Assembly (NCBI GenBank): GCA_902797555.1
Contig: CADBTM010000117.1
Location: 1 to 9,609, forward strand
Length of the DNA: 9,609 nucleotides
From: Oscillospiraceae bacterium
GTDB lineage: Bacteria; Bacillota; Clostridia; Oscillospirales; Butyricicoccaceae
Direction of reading: 5' to 3'
Numbering within the stretch: the first letter of the stretch is position 1; every line of letters begins with the position of its first letter. The notes under the pieces are model-generated. The model had not been told where the DNA came from, made no database searches, and saw nothing but the letters and a program-made list of their open reading frames with translations. Positions 1 through 6,190 of this stretch are shown here, one piece after another. The translations under genes and the position numbers were made by a program.

Positions 1-349
1 CGCCGCCGTCATGTTCATCAGCCACGATATCGCCCTGACGCGGTATATCTCGGACAATGTGGCCGTGATGTACCTGGGCAGGATCGTGGAATACGGAAAG
101 ACCGACGACGTGATCCAGGATCCCCGGCATCCTTACACCCAGGCGCACATCTCCAACTGCGCTTCCGCCGATCCGGAGGATCAGCACGCGCCCATCCGCA
201 TCGAGGGCGAGCCGCCCACCCCCATCGATCCCGGCCCCGGCTGCTTCTTTGCCGGAAGATGTCCCTACGCCACCGAACAGTGTCTGCGGGAATATCCCCC
301 CGAGACCGTTCTGGAAAACGGAAAACGCGTATCCTGCTGGAAAGCATGA
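1..349 (+). CDS. Oligopeptide/dipeptide ABC transporter ATP-binding protein (OppF/DppF type), C-terminal part
   Basis: The gene enters from the left; the reading frame is set by the codon at base 2 and ends with TGA at 347-349. About 115 residues are visible. They start just before the H-loop (FISHD, His at bases 23-25), which senses the ATP gamma-phosphate in ABC ATPases. Next come the usual VMYLGRIVEYG strand and the oligopeptide-transporter C-terminal domain, recognised by RHPYTQA, GEPPTP and the C-terminal cysteine pattern GCFFAGRCPYA...C...SCW. This cytoplasmic subunit would power peptide import together with permeases that lie upstream outside the window. The substrate-binding lipoprotein gene begins 47 bases downstream with no terminator between, so the two are probably co-transcribed. 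The four cysteines (C-x5-C-x6-C-x17-C, bases 242-337) are typical of this domain. Walker A, the signature motif and Walker B lie outside the window. The family is certain; whether it is the F-type or D-type subunit is less so. Confidence 0.93.
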   Translation, partial: AAVMFISHDIALTRYISDNVAVMYLGRIVEYGKTDDVIQDPRHPYTQAHISNCASADPEDQHAPIRIEGEPPTPIDPGPGCFFAGRCPYATEQCLREYPPETVLENGKRVSCWKA

Positions 350-396
350 TATAGAAGGATCAGAAATCAATATTATTTTAGGAGGCAAAGAGAAGT

Positions 397-2070
397 ATGA
401 AAAAACTGTTTGCAGTGCTTCTTGCCGCAGCCATGCTGATGGCCATCGCCAGCGCCTGCGGCAGCACGACCACCACTCCCGCAACGCCCACTCCCAGCAC
501 CTCCACTCCCAGCACTACACCCAGCACCCCCAGCACAACGCCCAGCACGCCCAGCGCCACGCCCGCTACCCCCGCCACCACCGATCCCGCGGAGGAAAAG
601 GTGCTGGTGGTGCGTCTGACCGGCGAGCCCCCCACGCTGCAGCCGGACAAGGGCGCCAACGACTCGGCATACAACGTGGTATCCAACATCTACAGCCGTC
701 TGGTCAAGCTGGACGGCAGCCGTCAGATCATCCCCGACCTGGCCAGCTCGTGGGAGACCAGCGCCGACGGTCTGTCGGTCACCTTCCATCTGGTGGACAA
801 CGCCTATTGGCACGACGGTGAGAAGGTCACCTCCGCCGACGTCAAGTACACCATGGATTATATCCTCACCCATGACACATGTCTGATGTACCCCCGCTTC
901 AACAACTACATCGAAAGCGTGGAAGCTCCCGACGATCTGACCGTCGTCTTCCACATGAAGAATCAGTACGGCCCCATGCTTGTGGGACGTCTGGGCTATT
1001 ACGCCACCTTCATCCTGCCCCAGCATCTGTTTGACAACGGTCAGGATTGGGACGACAACCCCTACAGCCTCACCCCCGTCGGCTGCGGCCCCTTCAAGTA
1101 TGATTCCACCATCCCCGGCGTCAGCATCACTCTGGTCAAGAATGAGAACTATTTCCAGAACGAAGTCAAGCTGGATCGTCTGATCTTCCAGGTCATCCCC
1201 GACGCCACCACCGCGCTGCAGGCTCTGAAGAACGGCGAGATCGACTTTATGACCGGCGTTCCCACCACCGAGGTGGCAGGCATGCTCACCGACAGCAACT
1301 TTGTCCTCACCCCCAGCATTCTGCCCTCTCCCACCTACATGCTGTTCAACTTTAACGACGAGGTGGTTTCCCAGTACGCTGTCCGTCTGGCCATCGCCAA
1401 GTGCGTCAACCGGGAAGAGGTTTCCACCAAGGTCTTTACCGGCATCCGCACCCCCGAGACCCACTTCTATCCCAGCGTCATCGAGTGGGCCAGCAACCCC
1501 AATGCCCTCGCCCCGGAGTTTGACATCGAAGGCGCCAAGAAGGTGCTGGAGGATGCCGGCTTTACCAAGGATGCCGACGGCTACTATATCCGCGGGCTGG
1601 AGCTGTGCTGCTCCACCGGCGACAGCAACCCCGACGTGGCAAAGCTGATCGCTGCCAACGCCAAGGAGGCTGGCATCGAGATCATCGTCAACAGCATGGA
1701 ATCTCAGGCGTGGACCCAGAAGGTCTCCACCGAAAAGAACTTCCAGATCTCCCTCACCGGCGGCTTCCAGGGACCCGACGTGGCCGACCTCTCCGGCCGT
1801 GTGGGCACCGGGCAGTCCACCAACTACGGCAGCTATTCCAACGCCAAGGTGGACGAGCTGTTTGCCCAGGGTCTGCTGTCCACCGATCAGGACGTGCGCC
1901 GTCCCTACTACTATGAGATCCAGAAGATCCTCTCCGAGGAGCTGCCCATCGTCCCCATCGTCCAGTACATCAGCTATCAGGGCCAGGGCTCTTACGTGAC
2001 CTATGCCCCGCTGCAGAGCATCGGTCTGGCCGGCTGGGTCGAGTTCTCCTACACCGATATCGTCGGCTAA
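397..2070 (+). CDS. ABC transporter substrate-binding lipoprotein, family 5 (peptide-binding, OppA/DppA-like)
   Basis: This 557-residue extracytoplasmic protein would capture peptides (family 5 members also bind nickel or other solutes) and deliver them to the ABC importer encoded just upstream. Residues 1-20 form a type II signal peptide with a KK start, a Leu/Ala core and a lipobox IASA-C, so Cys21 is the predicted lipid-anchored residue. Residues 24-62 are a low-complexity Thr/Pro/Ser tether. The mature fold begins near residue 68 with family 5 hallmarks: GEPPTLQPDK, the segment around SNIYSRLVKLDG, DLASSWE, DGLSVTFHLVDNAYWHDGEKVTSADV, and further on VGCGPFKY and AYRLAIA-like helices (AVRLAIAKCVNREEV). 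Length is normal for the family. The start is supported by GGAGG at 381-385, 11 bases before ATG. A terminator follows at 2100-2141, so this is the last gene of the import operon. The peptide preference cannot be read from sequence; a peptide role rests on the neighbouring ATPase. Confidence 0.95.
   Translation: MKKLFAVLLAAAMLMAIASACGSTTTTPATPTPSTSTPSTTPSTPSTTPSTPSATPATPATTDPAEEKVLVVRLTGEPPTLQPDKGANDSAYNVVSNIYSRLVKLDGSRQIIPDLASSWETSADGLSVTFHLVDNAYWHDGEKVTSADVKYTMDYILTHDTCLMYPRFNNYIESVEAPDDLTVVFHMKNQYGPMLVGRLGYYATFILPQHLFDNGQDWDDNPYSLTPVGCGPFKYDSTIPGVSITLVKNENYFQNEVKLDRLIFQVIPDATTALQALKNGEIDFMTGVPTTEVAGMLTDSNFVLTPSILPSPTYMLFNFNDEVVSQYAVRLAIAKCVNREEVSTKVFTGIRTPETHFYPSVIEWASNPNALAPEFDIEGAKKVLEDAGFTKDADGYYIRGLELCCSTGDSNPDVAKLIAANAKEAGIEIIVNSMESQAWTQKVSTEKNFQISLTGGFQGPDVADLSGRVGTGQSTNYGSYSNAKVDELFAQGLLSTDQDVRRPYYYEIQKILSEELPIVPIVQYISYQGQGSYVTYAPLQSIGLAGWVEFSYTDIVG
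466..582 (+). repeat. Thr/Pro/Ser low-complexity repeat coding the lipoprotein tether
   Basis: Codons 24-62 of the binding-protein gene are an imperfect tandem array built from units such as TPST, TPSTT and TPAT. The DNA repeats the words CCCAGCAC and ACGCCCAGC. The segment sits directly after the lipidated Cys21 and before the folded domain, so it is best read as a flexible spacer lifting the receptor off the membrane. Repeat number could vary between strains. Confidence 0.85.
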
Positions 2071-2099
2071 GCGACTTCATTCTTTCCCCTCTCTCAGAT

Positions 2100-2141
2100 G
2101 TGGGCGGGCTGGAAAACCCGGCTCGCCCACTTTCTCTGTTT
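2100..2141 (+). terminator. Rho-independent terminator after the binding-protein gene
   Basis: The left arm at 2100-2112 (GTGGGCGGGCTGG) pairs with 2118-2130 (CCGGCTCGCCCAC) over 13 positions, two of them G-U pairs, around the loop AAAAC. A pyrimidine/T-rich tail TTTCTCTGTTT follows. The T tract is interrupted but the stem is very stable. It separates the peptide-import operon from the regulator gene. Confidence 0.85.
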
Positions 2142-2154
2142 GTCGAATTGAACC

Positions 2155-2182
2155 TTGAAAAAAGCCGTTAAAGGTGTATAAT
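2155..2182 (+). promoter_or_regulatory. Sigma-A-type promoter of the RpiR-family regulator gene
   Basis: The -35 box TTGAAA (2155-2160) and a consensus -10 box TATAAT (2177-2182) are separated by 16 bases. They lie just after the upstream terminator and about 48 bases before the ATG at 2230. Transcription would start near 2189. A weak dyad AACC-N5-GGTT (2186-2198) covers the expected start site and could be an operator for the regulator itself, but it is short. Confidence 0.75.
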
Positions 2183-2229
2183 GATAACCAGATGGGTTTG
2201 GTGAATACTATTAGTCATGGAGGAAAACT

Positions 2230-3072
2230 ATGTCTGTTTTGGCAAGCATCAAGAAAAAATACGGAGATCTGACGGGCGCACAGAAAAAAGTGGCGGACTA
2301 TATCTACGAAAACGAGGACACCGCCGCCATGCAGACCTCCACGCAGATCGCCCAGACGGCCAACGTCAGCGACACCTCCGTGATCCGGCTTGCATATGCT
2401 TTGGGATACGAGAGCTACAGCGCGATGAAACGGGACATGAAGCAGGACGTTTTGGAGCGCATCGCGACGCAGCCCAAGGATGCCCAGCAGCAAAACGAGA
2501 TGTGCAAGATGCTGGATGAGGAGATCGCCATCCTGCAGGAAATGAAAAGCGGTCTTATTCGTTACGATCAGCTCCGCGGGATCGCCAAGCGGCTTTTGGA
2601 GGCCGATCGGATCATTATTTTCGGATATTATGGGGAACACACCGTTTCCTATCAACTGTTTTTGCTGCTGGACAGCATTCGGGCAAACGTTTTTTATTTC
2701 CGTCAGAACAACGACGGATATCGGGAGACGGCACAGCTCACCGAAAAGTCGGTGCTCATCGGCGTTTCGGTAAAGCCCTATTCCAACGGAACGCTGCGCT
2801 GCATTCAGGAAATGAAAAAGTACGGATCCTATGTGATCACCTTTACCGATTCACCCCTCAGCCCTCTGGCGCAAGAGGCCAACGAAAACATGACCGTAAA
2901 GGTGGGCACCGATCCGATGACGGGAACCAATTCGATGGCGCCCGTGATGGCGCTGTTCCACATCCTGTACACCGAAGTCGTGCGGGCGGATCAGGCCGCC
3001 GCGCAGGACTATCTCGGGCGGATCCCCAGCAGACTTGTCCCGCCAAATGCATACAAGAATTTTATTTTATAA
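2230..3072 (+). CDS. MurR/RpiR family transcriptional regulator (HTH-SIS)
   Basis: This 280-residue cytoplasmic DNA-binding regulator belongs to the RpiR/MurR family, whose members sense phosphosugars or related metabolites through a SIS domain. Residues 1-75 are the N-terminal HTH_6 domain: the LTGAQKKVADYIYEN opening is typical, with the helix-turn-helix around residues 34-60 (TSTQIAQTANVSDTSVIRLAYALGY). Residues about 112-240 form the SIS fold, with the strand DRIIIFGYYGEH, then SVLIGVSVKPYSNGTLRCIQEMKKYGSYVITFTDS and SPLAQEA. The start is fixed by GGAGG at 2219-2223, six bases before ATG. The gene has its own promoter and terminator. It stands between a peptide importer and a RocB-like hydrolase operon, so it may control either one; the ligand is unknown. 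Its codons look more A/T-rich than those of its neighbours. Confidence 0.95.
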   Translation: MSVLASIKKKYGDLTGAQKKVADYIYENEDTAAMQTSTQIAQTANVSDTSVIRLAYALGYESYSAMKRDMKQDVLERIATQPKDAQQQNEMCKMLDEEIAILQEMKSGLIRYDQLRGIAKRLLEADRIIIFGYYGEHTVSYQLFLLLDSIRANVFYFRQNNDGYRETAQLTEKSVLIGVSVKPYSNGTLRCIQEMKKYGSYVITFTDSPLSPLAQEANENMTVKVGTDPMTGTNSMAPVMALFHILYTEVVRADQAAAQDYLGRIPSRLVPPNAYKNFIL

Positions 3073-3092
3073 AAGATAAAACGGATCAAACC

Positions 3093-3126
3093 AAAGGAAG
3101 CCTCAGATGGGCTTCCTTTTTCTTTT
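3093..3126 (+). terminator. Rho-independent terminator after the RpiR-family gene
   Basis: A perfect 10-bp stem AAAGGAAGCC (3093-3102) / GGCTTCCTTT (3110-3119) with the loop TCAGATG is followed by a T-rich tail reaching 3126. It ends 42 bases before the next ATG. No convincing promoter lies between it and that gene, so part of the transcription of the next operon may read through this hairpin. Confidence 0.88.
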
Positions 3127-3168
3127 GAAACACACAAAAAACATTCCTTTGGACGAAAGGAGAACCAT

Positions 3169-4779
3169 ATGGAAAAGAGAATCCAGGACACGCTTCGTCA
3201 GCTGGTGGCCGTCCGAAGCGATTCGGGGACGGTCTCCGAGCGGGACATGGCGGCAAAGCTTTATGAGATCCTCCGGGAGGATCCCTATTTTCAGGAGCAC
3301 CCCGAGCTGTGCGGCCTCTACGACGGAGGCGACCCTCTGGGCAGACCGGTGGTGTGGGGGCTCAAGCTGGCGCCCTGCCGCCGGACCGTCATCCTCTCGG
3401 GGCATTACGACGCGGTGGAGACCTCGCCCTACGGCGTTTTCGAGCCCTACGCCCTCCAGCCCGACCTGCTCAAGGAAAAGATGCTGGAAAGCGGACGCTT
3501 TTCCGGTGAGGTGCTGGAGCACCTGCAGGACGAAAACTGGATGTTCGGCAGAGGCGCCGCAGATATGAAGGCGGGCGACGCCATCAATCTGCACCTGCTG
3601 CGGGAGTTTGAGCCCAAGGACAAGTGCCTGCTGATCACTGCCGTCAGCGACGAGGAAAACCTCTCCGCCGGCGCACGTCAGGCCATCGGCCTGTATCAGA
3701 TGCTCCAGGAAAAGTACGGTCTGGAATACGTCTATGCCGCCGTGACCGAATCGTGCGCCCTGCGGGGCGGCGGGGAGGGCGACCCGCTGCTGCTGCTCAA
3801 CGGCACCAGCGGCAAGCTGTTGCCCGTGGCGGTGGTCAAGGGCAGGCTGGCACATTCGGCCTATGTGATGAACGGCCTCAATTCCGCCCTCATTCTGGCG
3901 GAGATCATCCGCAGCATGGAGATCAACACCGACTTTCTCTCCTTTGATCAGGGCATGTGCAATCAGCCTCCCGCCACCCAGATCTTTTCCGACCTCAAGC
4001 CCAGCTATGACGTGTCCACCCCGGAATATTCCGCCGTGGGCTTCAACATGACCTATTACGCCGCCGACGATCCCATGGAGCGGCTGGAAAGGCTGAAGCA
4101 GGTGTGCTATGACGCCTGCAGGCGGGCGGTGGAAAAATACGAAGACGTCTTTGACCGGATGACGGCGGCGGGACAGCTTTTCACCGGGTATCGGGCGGAG
4201 TATTCTCCCACCGTGCTCTCTCTGGTGGAGCTCAAGGAGCGGCTGCGTGGCGTCCCCGACTTTGCGAAAAAAGATCGTGAGCTGCAGAACAAAATGGCGG
4301 AGGAGATCCGCAGTGGAAAGGCCACCATGCAAAAGGCGGGCATCCGCTATATCCATCATCTGATGGAGCTGGGCGATCTGCCTGCGCCCACCGTGGTGGT
4401 GGGCGTTGTTCCCCCCTTCTATCCCACCGTCAGCGCCGCCTATCTCTCCCGGGATATCCGTCCCATGGTGGAGCGGGCAAAAAAGGCGCTGGAGGAAAAG
4501 GGCTATACCTTCCGGGAACACGCCTATACCCAGGGCATGACCGACATGAGCTATATGGCCTGTCTTTCCCCCCGCACCTGCGCCGCCGTCATGGAAAACA
4601 TGGCGGTGCCCGGGACGATCTACGCCATCGACTTTGCCGCGCTGGCACACCTCAATGTGCCCACCCAGCTGATCGGCCCCGCCAGCCGCAACATCCACCA
4701 GATGCTGGAACGGGTCTATCTGCCCGACGTGGACGAGCATATCCCCTGCCTGCTGCGTGAGCTGATCCGTCAGGCATAA
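3169..4779 (+). CDS. M20 family metallohydrolase, RocB-like
   Basis: A 536-residue cytoplasmic enzyme of the M20 zinc peptidase/deacylase superfamily, most like the RocB (arginine utilisation) branch. RocB-type features are the opening VAVRSDSGTVSERDMA, LREDPYFQEHPEL, GHYDAV (His79, Asp81), ENWMFGRGAADMKAG (Asp132), SDEENLSAGAR (general base and metal ligands Glu162/Glu163), VTES (Glu194), GTSGKLLPVAVVKG and the late GPASRNIHQ (His510). The full set of M20 metal-site residues is therefore present, and the length of about 540 is normal for RocB-like proteins rather than the roughly 400 of ordinary M20 peptidases. AAAGGAG at 3156-3162, six bases before ATG, fixes the start. It is the first gene of the operon that continues into the molybdoenzyme genes, and it lies downstream of a peptide importer and a regulator. 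It probably hydrolyses a small peptide or N-acyl amino acid; the exact substrate of RocB-like proteins is poorly defined. Confidence 0.9.
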   Translation: MEKRIQDTLRQLVAVRSDSGTVSERDMAAKLYEILREDPYFQEHPELCGLYDGGDPLGRPVVWGLKLAPCRRTVILSGHYDAVETSPYGVFEPYALQPDLLKEKMLESGRFSGEVLEHLQDENWMFGRGAADMKAGDAINLHLLREFEPKDKCLLITAVSDEENLSAGARQAIGLYQMLQEKYGLEYVYAAVTESCALRGGGEGDPLLLLNGTSGKLLPVAVVKGRLAHSAYVMNGLNSALILAEIIRSMEINTDFLSFDQGMCNQPPATQIFSDLKPSYDVSTPEYSAVGFNMTYYAADDPMERLERLKQVCYDACRRAVEKYEDVFDRMTAAGQLFTGYRAEYSPTVLSLVELKERLRGVPDFAKKDRELQNKMAEEIRSGKATMQKAGIRYIHHLMELGDLPAPTVVVGVVPPFYPTVSAAYLSRDIRPMVERAKKALEEKGYTFREHAYTQGMTDMSYMACLSPRTCAAVMENMAVPGTIYAIDFAALAHLNVPTQLIGPASRNIHQMLERVYLPDVDEHIPCLLRELIRQA

Positions 4780-4803
4780 TATCAAAGAAATGAGGAAACG
4801 ATC

Positions 4804-5085
4804 ATGAGTATTTTTGAAGCCGGAATGCTGCTTTGCTTTGGGGTCGCGTGGCCGATCTCGCTGATCAAGTCCTTCCGCAGCCGCAGCACGGGAGGCAAAA
4901 GCCCCCTGTTTTCCGCAGTGATCCTGCTGGGGTACGTCTGCGGCATCATCCACAAGCTGACCCACAGCATGGATATCGTGCTGGCACTGTATATCCTCAA
5001 CTTTCTGATGGTGTCGGGCGACCTGCTGCTCTGGTTCCGCAACCGCAGGCTGGAAAAGCAGGAAGCCGAAAAGAACAATGGCTGA
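4804..5085 (+). CDS. Small three-helix membrane protein, PQ-loop/SemiSWEET-like
   Basis: A 93-residue protein with three hydrophobic segments, about residues 4-21, 36-52 and 57-78, and a charged tail (RNRRLEKQEAEKNNG). The loop after the first helix, WPISLIKSFRSRSTGGKSPL (residues 16-35), resembles the PQ-loop pattern of SemiSWEET and related half-transporters: a helix-breaking Pro, then K/R and S-x-S-T-x-G-x-S. Size and three-helix layout also fit. GAGGA at 4792-4796, seven bases before ATG, supports the start. It lies 24 bases after the M20 gene, and its last 8 bases (ATGGCTGA) overlap the start of the MobA fusion gene, so translation of the two is probably coupled. Such proteins usually act as dimers transporting a small solute. 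A role as a membrane dock for the redox proteins cannot be excluded. That the gene is real is well supported; its function is not. Confidence 0.75.
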   Translation: MSIFEAGMLLCFGVAWPISLIKSFRSRSTGGKSPLFSAVILLGYVCGIIHKLTHSMDIVLALYILNFLMVSGDLLLWFRNRRLEKQEAEKNNG

Positions 5086-6190
5086 CCCTGTCGGCGCCGT
5101 CATCCTGTGCGGCGGAAAAAGCAGCCGTATGGGCAGAGACAAGGCGGAGCTGCCCCTTTTCGGAGAAGAGACATTTCTGGAACGGCTGCTCTCCCGGCTG
5201 CGCGCCTGCCCGGAGGTGCTTTTGGCGGCGGGCGAGCCGCGGTACGCCCGATATGGCGTGCCCGTCGTGAAGGATGCATTCCCCGGCTGCGGCCCCATAG
5301 CCGGTCTCCGTGCCGCGCTGACGGCCTGTCGGTCGGAGGCGCTGGTGTGCGTTCCCTGCGACGTGCCCGATTTTCCCTTTGATGCTGTGTTCGCCCTTTG
5401 GGAGGAGATGGACGAGGGGATCGACGCCGTTGTGCTGGAGACCGGCGACGGACGGCTGCACCCGCTGTGCGGCATGTACCGCAAGGGGGCTGCGGCCTGT
5501 CTGGAGCGCTGTCTGAAGGAGGGGAACTACCGTATGCGCGCGGCGCTGGAGGCCATGCGCGTCCGGGTCGTCCCGCTGACGCGGCTGGGCGTTTCCGACG
5601 AGGCGCTGCAAAACGTGAACACGCCGGAGGACTACGCCCGCTATCTGCAAAAGGGGGAGCCCATGAATCTGCGATTTTTATATGACCCCGCCACCTGTAT
5701 CGGCTGTGCCTCCTGCCAGATGGCCTGCAAGGACAGGCACCATCTGCCGGTGGGAGCGTTTTTCCGCCGGGCGGGGATGCGGGAATATTTTGCCGGAGGG
5801 GAGATGCGGCGGGTGCCCTTTTCTCTCAGCTGCAACCATTGCCAGAACCCGGCCTGCGCGGCGGTCTGTCCCACCGGAGCGATGAAAAAGGAGGAGGACG
5901 GCGCCGTCCTCCACGACGACAGCATCTGCATCGGATGCGGGCGCTGCGTTTGGGCGTGCCCCTATGGGGAGATCTCCCTCAGTCAGAAAACCGGGCTGGC
6001 GCAAAAATGCGACACCTGCATCGACCTGAGGCAGCAGGGCATGACGCCCGCCTGTGTGGCGGCCTGTCCCACCGAAAGCCTGCGCTTTGCGCTTCTGCCC
6101 GACGACGCGGGTGCCGAGCTGCGCCGGCCCTTCCTGCCCGATCCGGCCGTCACCCGTCCTGCCACACGCCTGAAGGAGGAGAACGGATGA
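5078..6190 (+). CDS. mobA: Fusion of MobA (Mo cofactor guanylyltransferase) and a DmsB-like four-[4Fe-4S] electron-transfer subunit
   Basis: One 370-residue frame holds two complete proteins. Residues 1-192 are MobA, which adds GMP to molybdopterin to make the MGD cofactor. Evidence is the nucleotide-binding motif LCGGKSSRMGRDKAELPL (10-27), GPIAGLRAAL (72-81), CDVP with metal-binding Asp95, HPLCGMY (128-134) and NVNTPEDYA (179-187). Residues 196-370 are a DmsB/HycB-type ferredoxin subunit with all 16 cluster cysteines: 207, 210, 213, 217; 252, 255, 260, 264; 284, 287, 290, 294; 311, 314, 326, 330. This half would carry electrons to the molybdenum subunit encoded two genes later. The start overlaps the preceding gene by 8 bases, with only a weak, distant AGGAAG (5060-5065), which suggests translational coupling. 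Codon 196 is an ATG where a separate ferredoxin gene would be expected to start, preceded by AAGGGGGAG, so the ferredoxin could also be made alone. Loss of one base in the G run (5653-5657) would turn the fusion into two genes overlapping as ATGA. Both domain identities are very secure; the single-polypeptide state is less so. Confidence 0.9.
   Translation: MADPVGAVILCGGKSSRMGRDKAELPLFGEETFLERLLSRLRACPEVLLAAGEPRYARYGVPVVKDAFPGCGPIAGLRAALTACRSEALVCVPCDVPDFPFDAVFALWEEMDEGIDAVVLETGDGRLHPLCGMYRKGAAACLERCLKEGNYRMRAALEAMRVRVVPLTRLGVSDEALQNVNTPEDYARYLQKGEPMNLRFLYDPATCIGCASCQMACKDRHHLPVGAFFRRAGMREYFAGGEMRRVPFSLSCNHCQNPACAAVCPTGAMKKEEDGAVLHDDSICIGCGRCVWACPYGEISLSQKTGLAQKCDTCIDLRQQGMTPACVAACPTESLRFALLPDDAGAELRRPFLPDPAVTRPATRLKEENG
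5652..5665 (+). promoter_or_regulatory. Possible internal ribosome binding site and ATG of the ferredoxin half
   Basis: AGGGGGAG (5652-5659) precedes the in-frame ATG at 5663-5665 (codon 196 of the fusion). That ATG matches the normal N-terminus of DmsB-like subunits (MNLRFLYDPATCIGC). The spacing is short, three bases after GGAG, so initiation may be inefficient. The site could be a remnant of an ancestral two-gene arrangement or may yield a free ferredoxin subunit. Confidence 0.45.

Noticed and set aside
350..396. Possible promoter in the AT-rich gap before the binding-protein gene
   Set aside because: TATTAT-like bases occur at 371-376, but no -35 box is found at a proper distance. The gap is better explained as the leader holding the ribosome binding site within one operon.
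373..1464. A 363-codon open frame on the minus strand
   Set aside because: Its Gly-rich end is only the complement of the Thr/Pro/Ser tether of the binding lipoprotein. There is no ribosome binding site or domain.
3103..5484. A 793-codon open frame on the minus strand
   Set aside because: It lies opposite the M20, PQ-loop and MobA genes, all of which have clear motifs and ribosome binding sites. Its translation is a Gly/His/Gln/Arg-rich shadow with no recognisable domain, produced by the GC-rich codon use of the sense genes.
5839..6186. Upstream extension of the FAD oxidoreductase to 5839
   Set aside because: The extension overlaps the ferredoxin coding region and is low-complexity shadow. 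The strong AAGGAGGA and ATGA overlap place the start at 6187, just before the FAD motif.
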